From the NCBI GenBank assembly GCA_025384855.1, contig JALAHT010000001.1, forward strand, positions 62,001 to 126,000: a stretch of DNA of 64,000 nucleotides. Reading direction: 5' to 3'. Shown here in pieces: positions 1 to 9,091 of the stretch. The stretch is from Luteirhabdus salina. Its GTDB lineage: Bacteria > Bacteroidota > Bacteroidia > Flavobacteriales > Flavobacteriaceae. Both the position numbers and the translations under genes were made by a program. Position 1 is the first letter of the stretch. Each line of letters opens with the position of its first letter. The notes beneath the pieces were generated by a model that saw only the letters and a program-made list of their open reading frames with translations, had not been told where the DNA came from and did no database searches.

Positions 1-270
1 TCGCATGGCTTTGGTGGATCAAAGTCAGTGCTGCTTTATTGTATCATACTCTTACTAAGTGTTTTATATAGCTATAAAACATCAAATGTGTGGTCGCATA
101 GCATCCTTCTATTGGTATCTGCAACCTTTGGAAATATAGTATTGATTGCCGTCGGCATGCATACGGTCGACCGATTTACCTTCTATAACGATTGGGTGTT
201 GTTCCTAATTATCTTTATTTTGCTGAACCAAATTAACATCAATCCCGCTGTAGATGAAGCCCGAACTTAG
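1..270 (+). CDS. C-terminal part of an unknown membrane protein (5' truncated)
   Basis: The reading frame is open from the first base of the window, so the start lies outside. The visible 89 residues contain two or three hydrophobic segments (around residues 10-25, 33-50 and 62-76) and end in a short hydrophilic tail. It overlaps the start of the next glycosyltransferase gene by 17 nt on the same strand, so it is probably the upstream partner in an envelope polysaccharide or lipid glycosylation operon. A multi-pass GT39-type or polymerase-like protein would fit the setting, but nothing catalytic is visible and no function is assigned. Confidence 0.6.
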   Translation, partial: SHGFGGSKSVLLYCIILLLSVLYSYKTSNVWSHSILLLVSATFGNIVLIAVGMHTVDRFTFYNDWVLFLIIFILLNQININPAVDEART

Positions 271-1405
271 TGTAGTCATGCCTTGCCTCAATGAAGCCGA
301 AACCTTGGCTGTTTGTATAAAAAAAGCGCAAGGTTTTTTTGAAAGGGAGCAAATTGAAGGTGAAGTCATAATTGCCGATAATGGCAGTACGGATGGCTCA
401 CAAGATATCGCGCGAAAATTAGGCGCTACGGTACAGCCGGTTTCGGAAAAAGGATACGGAAATGCCCTGAAAGGTGGAATAGCTGCTGCCAATGGCACTT
501 ATATTATGATGGGCGATGCCGACGATAGCTACGATTTCTCGAATATGATGCCCTATGTCGAAAAACTTCGAGGAGGTTATGACTTGGTTATGGGGAACCG
601 TTTTAAGGGCGGAATTGAAGAGGGTGCCATGCCGTTTCTTCATAAATATCTCGGGAATCCAGTACTATCCTTTATCGGGCGCTTATTTTTTGGATTGAAA
701 ATAGGCGACTTCCACTGTGGGCTTCGCGGATTTAGTAAGGAAGCCTACAACCGAATGGAATTGCGTACTAGTGGAATGGAGTTTGCCAGTGAAATGGTGG
801 TGAAGGCGGGATTGAAGAATATGAAAATCGCGGAAGTACCTACGACTCTTTCAAAAGATGGTCGCTCACGCCCTCCGCATTTAAACACTTGGAACGATGG
901 TTGGCGACATTTACGTTTTTTACTTTTATATAGTCCAAAGTGGTTATTTCTTCTGCCGGGAAGTCTCGCCATGCTTACCGGTCTCATATTTTCGGCAATT
1001 TTATTCACGGGTCCGGTAACATTTCTCAATGTTACATTCGACGTGCATACGCTATTATTCTCTACAGGGTTATGTTTAACCGGATTTCAATTGGTCCTGT
1101 TTTATGGACTGACGAAAGTGTATACTGTAGAAAATGGTTTGCTTCCGAAATCGAAAAAATATGACCGCCTTTTCAACATACTGAATCTAGAAAAAGGATT
1201 ATTGCTCGGTGGCTTCTTAATTCTTATTGGTATTATGCTCGCCTTGATCGCCTTCTTCAACTGGAAAGAACTCAATTTCGGAAATATTGAAAACCATGTT
1301 ACCATGCGAATGGCTATTGGGGCGGTAACTGCAATTCTCTTCGGTGTACAGACAGCGCTGTTTAGTCTGTTTTTTAGCATACTTGGGTTGAAAAAAGCCC
1401 ATTAG
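254..1405 (+). CDS. Family 2 glycosyltransferase with C-terminal membrane helices
   Basis: A 383-residue inverting glycosyltransferase of the GT-A fold. The N-terminal half has the nucleotide-binding start ELSVVMPCLNEAETL, the NGSTDGS loop and the metal-binding DADD at residues 88-91. The region MGNRF and the GLRGF stretch match the dolichyl-phosphate-mannose-synthase-like branch that uses polyprenyl phosphate as acceptor. About four hydrophobic helices follow from residue 235 to the end, which would place the catalytic domain at the cytoplasmic face of the inner membrane. It overlaps the preceding membrane protein and is separated from the next glycosyltransferase by a repeat-rich spacer. 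Sugar and acceptor are not predictable from the sequence. Confidence 0.88.
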   Translation: MKPELSVVMPCLNEAETLAVCIKKAQGFFEREQIEGEVIIADNGSTDGSQDIARKLGATVQPVSEKGYGNALKGGIAAANGTYIMMGDADDSYDFSNMMPYVEKLRGGYDLVMGNRFKGGIEEGAMPFLHKYLGNPVLSFIGRLFFGLKIGDFHCGLRGFSKEAYNRMELRTSGMEFASEMVVKAGLKNMKIAEVPTTLSKDGRSRPPHLNTWNDGWRHLRFLLLYSPKWLFLLPGSLAMLTGLIFSAILFTGPVTFLNVTFDVHTLLFSTGLCLTGFQLVLFYGLTKVYTVENGLLPKSKKYDRLFNILNLEKGLLLGGFLILIGIMLALIAFFNWKELNFGNIENHVTMRMAIGAVTAILFGVQTALFSLFFSILGLKKAH

Positions 1406-1476
1406 TCGTTAGTCTTTAGTCGGTAGTCCTAATGTAAAGTGAAAAACTAAGGGCCAAGAGCTGGGTGCTGGATGCC

Positions 1477-1516
1477 AGAAGCTAGAAGCTAGAAGCTAGA
1501 AGCTAGAAGCTAGAAG
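1477..1516. repeat. 7-bp tandem repeat (agaagct)
   Basis: Five full copies of agaagct plus a partial sixth, directly after the glycosyltransferase gene. The copies are identical, which suggests recent slippage or expansion. Confidence 0.95.
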
Positions 1517-1708
1517 TAAAATAACACATTGGAGCAATAGTATCAAATTCCAAATCGCAAATCACAAATTCCAAACTCTAAATTCTAAATTCTAAAGGTG
1601 AATCTTATTAGTTGATAGCCATCTGTAAAAATTCTCAGCTCATTTCCTAATTTTCAACTTTCCTCCTTACGCCATTATCTAATTTTCAAATTGGCAAATT
1701 ATTCCACA

Positions 1709-1825
1709 CAGCATCAACAGTAACAACAGCATCAACAGTATCAACAGTATCAACAGTATCAACAGTATCAACAAAATCAACAGTATCAACAAAATCAACA
1801 GTATCAACAGTATCAACAGTATCAA
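1709..1825. repeat. 9-bp tandem repeat (cagtatcaa), 13 units
   Basis: Thirteen contiguous 9-bp units. Eight are exactly cagtatcaa; the others are single or double variants (cagcatcaa, cagtaacaa, caaaatcaa). The two caaaatcaa units alternate with cagtatcaa, so part of the array looks duplicated as a block. Noncoding minisatellite upstream of the promoter at 1926. Confidence 0.95.
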
Positions 1826-1925
1826 ATTCCAAATCACAAATTCCAAAAGCAATGATTGCAACTATCAAATTCATCTTCACCCATAATTAAAAGCATGCTT
1901 CTTTCATAGGTTCGCTGAAATAAAA

Positions 1926-1933
1926 TACTTTTG
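1926..1933 (+). promoter_or_regulatory. Bacteroidota -7 element TACTTTTG
   Basis: Perfect match to TAnnTTTG, 20 nt before the ATG at 1954. No clear TTG -33 element is visible. It probably drives the operon 1954-4917. Confidence 0.6.
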
Positions 1934-1953
1934 CCCCAACAAGCGCCAATCGT

Positions 1954-2664
1954 ATGTACGAATTTACTATCATCGTTCCCGTTTATAATGAAGAGGAAAA
2001 TCTCGAAAGGGTTGAGAAAGAATTACTTTCCTATGTTAAAAAAGCCCCTAAAAAGACAGCCATTCTCTTTGTAAACGATGGTTCGAGCGATAACAGTCAG
2101 CAGCTAATTGAAACCATCTGCCAGCGACAAGAACATTTTCAGTTTATATCCTTTGTTGAAAACCGTGGCCTTAGTGCTGCCATTAAAGCTGGATTCGACA
2201 CGGTGACTTCTCCATTAGTTGGGTATATCGATAGCGATTTACAAACCCATCCAGAAGATTTCAACTTATTGCTGGAGCATATAGAGGAATACGATTTGGT
2301 AACGGGTGTACGTGCCGATAGAAAAGATTCGTTTGTAAAGAATATGTCATCAAAAATAGCGAATGGTATTCGTAGGGCATTCACACATGACGGCATGGAT
2401 GATACCGGCTGTCCGTTAAAGGTCATTAAAACCGAATATGCAAAACGAATTCCTATGTTCACAGGACTTCATCGTTTTTTACCCGCCATGATTCTTCTTC
2501 AGAATGGAAAAATAGTGCAAATTCCGATTCGGCATTTCCCAAGAACGGCGGGAACCGCAAAATATCATTTGTGGAACCGATTGTTTGGTCCGTTGGTCGA
2601 TTGCTTCGCCTACCTTTGGATGAAGAAAAAATACATCAATTACGAAGTTGAGAAAAAAGGATGA
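1954..2664 (+). CDS. Polyprenyl-phosphate glycosyltransferase (DPM1/ArnC-like, GT2)
   Basis: A 236-residue GT2 enzyme resembling dolichol-phosphate mannose synthase and ArnC. The start IIVPVYNEEENL, the NDGSSDNS loop at 41-48 and the DSD metal-binding motif at 93-95 are intact; HFPRTAGTAKYH is the usual C-terminal acceptor-loop signature. There are no C-terminal membrane helices, unlike its upstream neighbour. It overlaps the next gene by 4 nt and is followed by a lipid-A-synthase-N-domain protein and an ArnT-like transferase. That order suggests it loads a sugar on a polyprenyl phosphate which the GT39/GT83-type enzyme downstream then transfers to an envelope lipid; this route is inference. 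Confidence 0.88.
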   Translation: MYEFTIIVPVYNEEENLERVEKELLSYVKKAPKKTAILFVNDGSSDNSQQLIETICQRQEHFQFISFVENRGLSAAIKAGFDTVTSPLVGYIDSDLQTHPEDFNLLLEHIEEYDLVTGVRADRKDSFVKNMSSKIANGIRRAFTHDGMDDTGCPLKVIKTEYAKRIPMFTGLHRFLPAMILLQNGKIVQIPIRHFPRTAGTAKYHLWNRLFGPLVDCFAYLWMKKKYINYEVEKKG

Positions 2665-3299
2665 TCGAGCAGTTAAGCTATATCACCCTCATCGGTTTTT
2701 TAGGGCAAGGGCTATTTTTCTCGCGCTTTTTGGTACAATGGCTCCTATCCGAAAAACACAAAAAGGTTATTACTCCTTCTGTCTTCTGGAAACTGAGCCT
2801 GCTAGCCTCCATTATTTTCTTTATTTATGGCTACTTACGGGAAGATTTTGCCATCATGCTCGGGCAATCGCTTACCTATTTCATATACATCCGAAACCTT
2901 CAACTGCAGGGCGAATGGCAAAAAATGCATCGCGTATTTCAATGGCTATTCTTTGCGTTTCCGTTATTCATCGTAATTTATTCCTACAATAATGGTGAAT
3001 ACGATTTAAAACAGTTTTTCAGTAGCGATAATATCGCGCCGTGGTTGCTGCTATTAGGAATCGTGTCGCAATTGGTTTTTATCTTTCGATTCGTGTTTCA
3101 ATGGTTGGTAAGCGAACGAAGCAAAACGTCGCAACTCCCCTTAGGATTTTGGGCCATTAGTCTCACTGGGTCGTTACTGATCCTGCTATATTCCATTTTC
3201 CGTCAGGATATTGTGCTATTTTCAGCCCATAGCATCGGAATGATTGTGTATATTAGAAACATAATAATCTGGAGAAAAGAACGTCGCACCCATGCGTAA
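2661..3299 (+). CDS. Duplicated lipid-A-disaccharide-synthase N-terminal domain (LAB_N) membrane protein
   Basis: A 212-residue membrane protein made of two homologous halves. Each half has the pattern RFxxQWLxSE followed by a small-residue helix, a YGxxRxD/YSxxRQD segment and a final xYIRN motif (roughly residues 20-75 and 130-200). This is the LAB_N family, found alone or fused to LpxB. Such proteins sit between polyprenyl-phosphate GTs and ArnT-like transferases in many Bacteroidota, and a role in moving or presenting a polyprenyl-linked sugar is plausible but unproven. The gene overlaps both neighbours (4 nt and 8 nt), indicating translational coupling. Confidence 0.8.
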   Translation: MIEQLSYITLIGFLGQGLFFSRFLVQWLLSEKHKKVITPSVFWKLSLLASIIFFIYGYLREDFAIMLGQSLTYFIYIRNLQLQGEWQKMHRVFQWLFFAFPLFIVIYSYNNGEYDLKQFFSSDNIAPWLLLLGIVSQLVFIFRFVFQWLVSERSKTSQLPLGFWAISLTGSLLILLYSIFRQDIVLFSAHSIGMIVYIRNIIIWRKERRTHA

Positions 3300-4917
3300 A
3301 TACCAATATTTCATCTTATTGGCCTTTACCTGCCTGACTGTTTATTTTTCGAACCTCAATATGTTACCCGTGAACATCATGGAGGCACGAAATTTTATCA
3401 CGGCTCGGGAAATGGTAGACGATGGAAATTGGCTACTCACTACTCTCAATGGCGAACCACGCTACGAAAAACCACCATTACCAACTTGGCTTACCGCTGT
3501 TTCAGGAATGGTATTCGGTTTCGACAACCAGGCCGGTTTACGACTCCCTGCTTCGCTTATAACTATAGTGCTACTATTGTTATTCTATAAACTTTCGGAA
3601 CGCATTACGAAGGATATGGAAGTTGGCCTTATCGCTTCACTCGTACTAGCCACCTCCTTCTACATGGTGTTTGCCGGTAGAAACGGTCAATGGGACATCT
3701 TCACCCATGGGTTTATGATGATCGGCATCTATTCTCTCTATAAACTCTTCACCCAAAAAACAAAACGCTACTCCTTCGCCCTTTTGGCTGGTTTAGGTAT
3801 TGGCGCTTCGTTTATGAGTAAGGGCCCTGTTTCATTTTATGCCTTATTACTACCATTTTTAATCGCTTATGGTTTCGTTTTGAAAGGAAAGGAAATCAGA
3901 AATCGGATTGGTCCGCTGTTAGTTGTCTTATTAGTAAGCGTAATTGTTTCCGGATGGTGGTATGGATACGTATATTGGAAAGATGCAGAGCATTTACTTG
4001 CAATAACTGGTGAAGAGACCGACAATTGGACCAGCTATAACATTCGGCCTTTTTATTACTATTGGAGCTTTTTTACCCAGAGCGGCATCTGGACTATTCC
4101 TGCCTTCATCAGTTTGTTGTATCCTTATTTGAAGGATAGGGTGACGAACAAAAAAGTCTATACCTTTAGTTTGCTTTGGACCCTGGCTTCAGTGGTGTTG
4201 CTCTCGATTATTCCAGAGAAGAAATCGCGCTATCTATTGCCTGTTCTAATACCATTGGCATTGAATATTTCTTTCTATATTCAGTATTTGATTCACAATT
4301 TCAAGGACATTAGTTCAACACTCGAAAAGATTCCAATTTACCTTCACTTCGGCTTGGTAGGGTTAATCGGTATCGCATTCTCTTTTGGCGGCTATTTATA
4401 CCTACAAGACAAGGTGGATGGCTTTTGGGTGTGGTATTGTTTGCTAGCTATTGCATTATTGGGATTTGGTATTTTTATACTGAAGAATTTGTTTCAGAAG
4501 AATATCCGTTGGGCTTTTTATTATACGGTTCTTTTCGTTTGTTCGATATTGATTTTCGGATTACCGATGACGAATACCCTTCTTCATAATGAAAACTATC
4601 AATCCATTTCAGCATTAAAGGAAACCGCTCCCGTGAAAGACCTCAACATTTATGAATACAATGAGTTCTCGCCTGAAATTGTATGGAACTATAAGGCACC
4701 TACGCCAGTGTTGAAGTCGAAGGTTAAATTAGAACTACCTTCGGAAGAAACCTTTGGTGTTTTAGTTCGGGATCAGGCATTAGAAAATTTTGAACAGGAT
4801 TTTCAAGGTTTTTCAGTCGAAAAACTTGGTGAAGTAGACATGAACGCTACAAGTCCTGGAAGCCGTTCGCATCGCAAGCGGCTAGTCCGAACGTTGTATA
4901 AAATCTCTAGAAAATAA
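3292..4917 (+). CDS. ArnT-like membrane glycosyltransferase (GT39/GT83 type)
   Basis: A 541-residue polytopic protein. After the first helix comes a periplasmic loop with the acidic E(A)R motif and the YEKPPLPTWL signature that is characteristic of ArnT and other GT-C enzymes using polyprenyl-phosphate sugars. About ten to twelve hydrophobic segments run to residue 440, followed by a soluble C-terminal domain. It is the last gene of the 1954-4917 operon, and with the DPM-like enzyme upstream would form a two-step donor synthesis and transfer system acting on lipid A or another envelope lipid. The exact sugar cannot be read from the sequence. Confidence 0.85.
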   Translation: MRKYQYFILLAFTCLTVYFSNLNMLPVNIMEARNFITAREMVDDGNWLLTTLNGEPRYEKPPLPTWLTAVSGMVFGFDNQAGLRLPASLITIVLLLLFYKLSERITKDMEVGLIASLVLATSFYMVFAGRNGQWDIFTHGFMMIGIYSLYKLFTQKTKRYSFALLAGLGIGASFMSKGPVSFYALLLPFLIAYGFVLKGKEIRNRIGPLLVVLLVSVIVSGWWYGYVYWKDAEHLLAITGEETDNWTSYNIRPFYYYWSFFTQSGIWTIPAFISLLYPYLKDRVTNKKVYTFSLLWTLASVVLLSIIPEKKSRYLLPVLIPLALNISFYIQYLIHNFKDISSTLEKIPIYLHFGLVGLIGIAFSFGGYLYLQDKVDGFWVWYCLLAIALLGFGIFILKNLFQKNIRWAFYYTVLFVCSILIFGLPMTNTLLHNENYQSISALKETAPVKDLNIYEYNEFSPEIVWNYKAPTPVLKSKVKLELPSEETFGVLVRDQALENFEQDFQGFSVEKLGEVDMNATSPGSRSHRKRLVRTLYKISRK

Positions 4918-5481
4918 TTAGGCCCACTTTCGATTGGCCCATCGCTGCAGTCCGTAGGCACCCCATCCAATCCAAGCCCCGAAAAACATTCCGGTTATGA
5001 TATCCAACGGATAGTGAACCCCAAGATAAATCCTACTGTAGGCTGTTCCGATTGCCCAAACTAATAGTAAAAAGGGAAGATAATAATACCGTTTACGCAA
5101 TAATAGTCCCATAAACACCGCTGCGGCCATGCTACTCGCTGCATGGGCCGAAAAATAGCCATAGCGTCCACAGCGTTCTGCGGCAAAGCGCATTTGATTT
5201 TGTAGTACTTCCACCTGACACGGACGTGGCCGTTCGAAGCCATGCTTAAAAAGGTTTGAAAGTTGATCCGTTGCGGTAATCATCAGTGCGGCAGCAACTA
5301 AGATGACACCCGTTGCTTTCCAACCGTATTCGCGATAAATTAAAAATAGCATGAGGGCATAGAGTGGAATTGACGACCATTTTTCGGTGACGAAGTTCCA
5401 AAACCCATCCCAAGAAGTATTTCCCAAGCCGTTTAGGAACAGAAATAATTCGGTGTCGTATTCCAGCAGCTGATCAATCAT
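4918..5481 (-). CDS. PAP2-family membrane phosphatase
   Basis: A 187-residue integral membrane acid phosphatase of the PAP2 superfamily. The three motifs are present: KxxxxxRP at 79-85, the SAHA variant of PSGH at 111-114, and SRxxxxxHxxxD at 149-160 with the histidine and aspartate expected for catalysis. Likely substrates are undecaprenyl pyrophosphate or phosphatidylglycerol phosphate at the outer face of the inner membrane. It converges with the ArnT-like gene with no gap between the stops, and its start overlaps the preceding small gene by 8 nt. Confidence 0.88.
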   Translation of the reverse strand: MIDQLLEYDTELFLFLNGLGNTSWDGFWNFVTEKWSSIPLYALMLFLIYREYGWKATGVILVAAALMITATDQLSNLFKHGFERPRPCQVEVLQNQMRFAAERCGRYGYFSAHAASSMAAAVFMGLLLRKRYYYLPFLLLVWAIGTAYSRIYLGVHYPLDIITGMFFGAWIGWGAYGLQRWANRKWA

Positions 5482-5704
5482 CCTCGTAGCGTGCTACTTC
5501 TCGGTCGTAGAATTCGGTGGCTTCTCGAATAAAGTTTTCGGTTTCACTTTCGAGTTCTTTCTGATCGTGTGAGTCGAATTCTTCTAACCATTCTACTTCA
5601 TCATTCGCTAGGTTGATGATAAAACGAGGAAATTCTGTATGAATGACAAAAACCGCATCTGGAAAATCGGTGTTATCGCCAAGTAGGTATTCTGGTATGT
5701 CCAT
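5474..5704 (-). CDS. Small acidic conserved hypothetical protein
   Basis: A 76-residue, strongly acidic soluble protein (many Asp and Glu, one short hydrophobic strand region AVFVIHTEFPRFIINL). I do not recognise a characterised family; similar short acidic proteins occur beside PAP2 genes in flavobacteria. It overlaps the PAP2 phosphatase start by 8 nt, so the two are translationally coupled, and it begins 48 nt after the 3' end of the MATE gene, so it may belong to the same transcript. Confidence 0.65.
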   Translation of the reverse strand: MDIPEYLLGDNTDFPDAVFVIHTEFPRFIINLANDEVEWLEEFDSHDQKELESETENFIREATEFYDREVARYEDD

Positions 5705-5752
5705 ATTCTTTAGTGTTTGTCTTGCAATGCGAAAAATTAAAAATACTATAAT

Positions 5753-7135
5753 TTATGCCAATGCCGCATCCCTAAGGATAAGTCGGTTCGACAATTTGTG
5801 AAAACGAATAAACAGCAAAACGCCCGAAGCAGTCAGTCCCGCCAACAGTCCAATCCAAATACCACTACTTCCGTACTCTTCATGCATACTCAGGTAGTAG
5901 GAAATCGGAAAACCGATGGCCCAATACGCTATAAAGGTTATGACCGTTGGAATTTTTACATCCTGCATGCCTCGCAAGGCACCTAAGGCTACCACTTGAA
6001 GCGTATCCGATATTTGGAAAATAGCTGAAATCAATAATAATTGGGCCGCAATTGTCGCCACTTCCAGGTTATCTAGTCGTTCTGCCACATTATCGTAATC
6101 CAAATACAATTTCGGAAGAGCATCTTTAAAAATTACAAATAATAGGGCGAAAACAACAGCCAACAGTATTGAAAGGAGAAATATTGAAAACGCTATTCGC
6201 CTGAGTTCCCGAAATCGCTGTAATCCTTTTTGATTTCCCACCCGAATCATCGCTACTACACTGAACCCTGTCGCCACCATAAAAGTCATGGAAGAAAGGT
6301 TGAGCGCAATCTGATTGGCCGCTTGTGGGTTCTTTCCCAAAATTCCCGACAACCAAATGGCTGCAGTAAAGATTCCGACTTCAAAAAACATCTGTAGGGC
6401 TGAAGGCATGCCCAGGTTCATCAACTTTTTGAGTTCAGTTTTGGCAAGCTCGAAGAACTTTATGTCTAAAACGAAAGGCCTCGATTTCTTCTTTCGACTG
6501 AGCATATACCACAAATAGGCCACCATAACCACTCTCGACGCTAAGGTTCCGATGGCTGCCCCTACGATTCCAAGCTGGGGCATACCCCATTTTCCGAAGA
6601 TGAAAATATAGTTCAGAAAAACATTCACTATGTTCGCAACGATGGTCGCATACATGGGATATCGCGTAAGAGAAAGTCCATCGCTAAATTGCTTAAATGC
6701 CTGAAAAACGATCATCGGCAAAAGAGACACAGCAACCAAGTTTAGGTATGGCATTGCAAGCTCCACAACTTCCGGCGGTTGGTTCATGGCATACATCAAC
6801 GGTTTACCGGCAAATACCAAAGCGACTAAAAGAATTCCGAGTACCGTACATAAAAAAAGGCCGTGCTTAAAGGCCGATTTTCCCTTGGCAAAGTTTCCTT
6901 CACCATCTGCCTCGGCAACTAGCGGTGTAATCGCCGTAGAAAAACCAATCCCGAAGGACATCGCAATAAACATAAAGCTATTCCCCAGCGATACCGCAGC
7001 TAACTCGGCAGTACCCAATTGCCCAACCATAATGTTATCGACCAGGGCCACAACGGTATGGCCGAGCATTCCCAGAATAACCGGCATGGCTAGGCGGACG
7101 TTATAGCGAAACTCTTTGGTGTATTGCTGCAGCAC
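5753..7135 (-). CDS. MATE-family multidrug/Na+ antiporter (NorM-like)
   Basis: A 460-residue protein with twelve hydrophobic segments in two similar halves, the usual size for the NorM branch. The start region contains the conserved AMPVILGMLGHTVVALVDN segment, and the second half carries the matching FFEVGIFTAA and GALRGMQDVKIPT segments. It exports cationic drugs or metabolites in exchange for Na+ or H+ across the inner membrane. A -7 element lies 18 nt before the ATG. The gene converges on nothing and is followed by the small acidic protein on the same strand. Confidence 0.9.
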   Translation of the reverse strand: MLQQYTKEFRYNVRLAMPVILGMLGHTVVALVDNIMVGQLGTAELAAVSLGNSFMFIAMSFGIGFSTAITPLVAEADGEGNFAKGKSAFKHGLFLCTVLGILLVALVFAGKPLMYAMNQPPEVVELAMPYLNLVAVSLLPMIVFQAFKQFSDGLSLTRYPMYATIVANIVNVFLNYIFIFGKWGMPQLGIVGAAIGTLASRVVMVAYLWYMLSRKKKSRPFVLDIKFFELAKTELKKLMNLGMPSALQMFFEVGIFTAAIWLSGILGKNPQAANQIALNLSSMTFMVATGFSVVAMIRVGNQKGLQRFRELRRIAFSIFLLSILLAVVFALLFVIFKDALPKLYLDYDNVAERLDNLEVATIAAQLLLISAIFQISDTLQVVALGALRGMQDVKIPTVITFIAYWAIGFPISYYLSMHEEYGSSGIWIGLLAGLTASGVLLFIRFHKLSNRLILRDAALA

Positions 7136-7152
7136 TGCGGAAAAATTTTTGG

Positions 7153-7160
7153 CAAAGGTA
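7153..7160 (-). promoter_or_regulatory. -7 element TACCTTTG for the MATE gene
   Basis: Perfect TAnnTTTG on the minus strand, 17 nt upstream of the start at 7135. No TTG at the expected -33 distance. Confidence 0.5.
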
Positions 7161-7257
7161 GAAAAGTGGTGCTAGGAAGTCATTGTGAATCCAGATTATT
7201 TCTCTGGTAAAAACAGTATACTACAGATATTAGCAGGCTTCACTCCAAAAAACAAAA

Positions 7258-7284
7258 CCCACCCTCAATAAAATCAAGGGTGGG
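7258..7284 (-). terminator. Rho-independent terminator of grpE-dnaJ
   Basis: An 8-bp stem CCCACCCT/AGGGTGGG with an 11-nt loop; on the minus strand it is followed by a T-rich run. It lies about 90 nt after the dnaJ stop. Confidence 0.75.
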
Positions 7285-7376
7285 AAAAAAATTGCTATGA
7301 AAAAGAAAAATTATCGCACAAAAGATTGTTGCGACATTTCAAATATAGGGAAAAATATGAGAATATTAACTTTTAA

Positions 7377-8498
7377 TTAAGAAAACATATCTTTTACTTT
7401 CTCAAAGAACGACTTATCCTCGTGTTTAGGCTGTGGTTCGAAGTTTTCGTCGTTATGCATTTTTTCAAAAAATTCGCGTTGTTCCTTTGTCAATGCCTTC
7501 GGTGTCCAAACATTTACATGAACTAATAAATCGCCTGTACCATATCCATTAATACTCGGAATCCCTTTATTTCGTAAGCGAAGAATCTTTCCACTTTGCA
7601 CGCCAGGTTCTACTTTAATACGAACCTTTCCGGTAACGGTATCAATTTCTTTACTGGCTCCCAAAGCAGCTTCAGAAAAGCTTATATATAAATCGTAGTG
7701 AAGATTATCGCCTTCCCGTTGTAAGGTTGGATGGTCCTGTTCTTCAATGGCGACCAATAAATCGCCAGGAATACCGTTACCAGGAGCATCGTTTCCTTTT
7801 CCGGATACTTTTAATTGCATGCCATCTACGACACCAGCCGGAATTTTTATGCTTACGGTATCTTCAGTAGTAATCATACCATGTGCATCGGCATTGCCGG
7901 GCTTCTTATCGATAGTCTGTCCGGCTCCACCACACGTACTACAAGTTGTTGCGGTTTGCATTCGCCCCAAAATGGTATTCTGCACTCGGGTAACTTGACC
8001 CGTTCCGTTACAAGTACCACAAGTAGAGTAGGTAGTTCCTTCTGCTACTTTCTTTCGTTTGACCTTGATTTTCTTTTCAACGCCATTTGCTATTTCATCT
8101 AAGGTCAATTTTACGCGAATACGAAGATTGCTTCCCTTTACGGTTCTGCGACCACCGCCACCAAAACCACCGAAGCCACTAAATCCGCCTCCGCCTCCGA
8201 AAGCACCACCGAAGATATCGCCAAACTGACTGAAGATATCGTCCATATTCATGCCTCCGCCGCCGAAGCCACCGCCTTCAAAGGCTTGATGACCAAAACG
8301 ATCGTATTTTGCCTTTTTCTCGGAATTGCTCAATACCTCATACGCCTCGGCTGATTTCTTAAACATCTCCTCAGCCTTGTCGTCTCCAGGATTCTTGTCC
8401 GGGTGGTATTTGATTGCCATCTTCCGATAGGCTTTCTTTATTTCCGTCGCACTGGCATTTTTATCAAGTCCCAGTATCTCGTAATAATCTTCCTTCAT
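7377..8498 (-). CDS. dnaJ: Chaperone protein DnaJ (reduced zinc finger)
   Basis: A 373-residue type-I Hsp40. The J-domain with YHPDKNPGD fills residues 4-70, followed by a Gly/Phe-rich linker, a cysteine-rich segment and two C-terminal beta domains. The zinc-finger region has only two CxxCxGxG units (CGTCNGTG and CSTCGGAG) instead of the four of canonical DnaJ, so only one zinc site can form. It delivers unfolded clients to DnaK and stimulates its ATPase. The gene begins one base after the grpE stop, so the two are co-expressed. Confidence 0.97.
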   Translation of the reverse strand: MKEDYYEILGLDKNASATEIKKAYRKMAIKYHPDKNPGDDKAEEMFKKSAEAYEVLSNSEKKAKYDRFGHQAFEGGGFGGGGMNMDDIFSQFGDIFGGAFGGGGGFSGFGGFGGGGRRTVKGSNLRIRVKLTLDEIANGVEKKIKVKRKKVAEGTTYSTCGTCNGTGQVTRVQNTILGRMQTATTCSTCGGAGQTIDKKPGNADAHGMITTEDTVSIKIPAGVVDGMQLKVSGKGNDAPGNGIPGDLLVAIEEQDHPTLQREGDNLHYDLYISFSEAALGASKEIDTVTGKVRIKVEPGVQSGKILRLRNKGIPSINGYGTGDLLVHVNVWTPKALTKEQREFFEKMHNDENFEPQPKHEDKSFFEKVKDMFS

Positions 8499-8499
8499 A

Positions 8500-9057
8500 C
8501 TATTGTCCTGTTACCACTTTTGGATAGCGAATAATGCGATCTCCTAATTTGTATCCTGTTTCGATGACATCGATAATTTTTCCTTTCATTTCATCATTAG
8601 GAGCCGGCACTTGTGTAACCGCCTCATGAATGTCAGCATCAAAGGTATCTCCCACCTGTGTTCCGATAGGTTCCAATCCTTTATTTTTTAGCGTTTCGCG
8701 TAATTTATTACTGATGAGTTTCACACCTTCATACAAACCATCGTCGCCAGACTTTTCAATTTCCTTCAACGCACGATCGAAATCGTCGATTACCGGAAGT
8801 AAAGCCGTCATGACTTCTTGTCCAGCCGTTTTGAAGAGATCCATCCGTTCGCGGCGGGTTCTATTTTTATAATTTTCAAATTCAGCAAAAAGACGCAGAT
8901 ATTTATCTTTTTCCTTTTCATATTCTTCGCGAAGTTGATCCAATTCACTCAACTCCTCGCCTTTTTCCTGCGTGTTTTCAGCAGTAGTAGCTTGCTCTTG
9001 CTCTTTTACAGCCACTTCCTCCTCCTGCTTTTTATCTTTTTTATCCTTTTTACCCAT
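8500..9057 (-). CDS. grpE: Nucleotide exchange factor GrpE
   Basis: Taking the ATG at 9057 gives a 185-residue protein starting MGKKDKK. The open frame runs to 9123, but a promoter (9092-9123) lies inside that extension, so the upstream start cannot be used; an ATG at 9069 is the alternative. An acidic, lysine-rich disordered N-terminus (to about residue 45) precedes the long coiled-coil helix and the C-terminal beta domain with the [14 protein letters not shown] signature. It releases ADP from DnaK and partners the DnaJ encoded immediately downstream. Confidence 0.95.
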   Translation of the reverse strand: MGKKDKKDKKQEEEVAVKEQEQATTAENTQEKGEELSELDQLREEYEKEKDKYLRLFAEFENYKNRTRRERMDLFKTAGQEVMTALLPVIDDFDRALKEIEKSGDDGLYEGVKLISNKLRETLKNKGLEPIGTQVGDTFDADIHEAVTQVPAPNDEMKGKIIDVIETGYKLGDRIIRYPKVVTGQ

Positions 9058-9091
9058 AAATGAGAACATTAAATTTTTTAGTTCGAGGGTG

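Larger units (their letters stand above)
1406..1953. other. Repeat-rich intergenic spacer
   Basis: This 548-bp stretch holds a 7-bp array (1477-1516), degenerate CAAATTCCAAAT-like words (about 1545-1597 and 1825-1850), a 9-bp array (1709-1825) and, at its right end, a promoter for the next operon. Open frames on the minus strand here are low-complexity translations of the 9-bp array and are not genes. Confidence 0.85.

Noticed and set aside
1679-1880. Two minus-strand open frames with repeated Leu-Ile and Asp-Thr-Val runs
   Set aside because: They are translations of the 9-bp repeat array in two frames and have no gene features.
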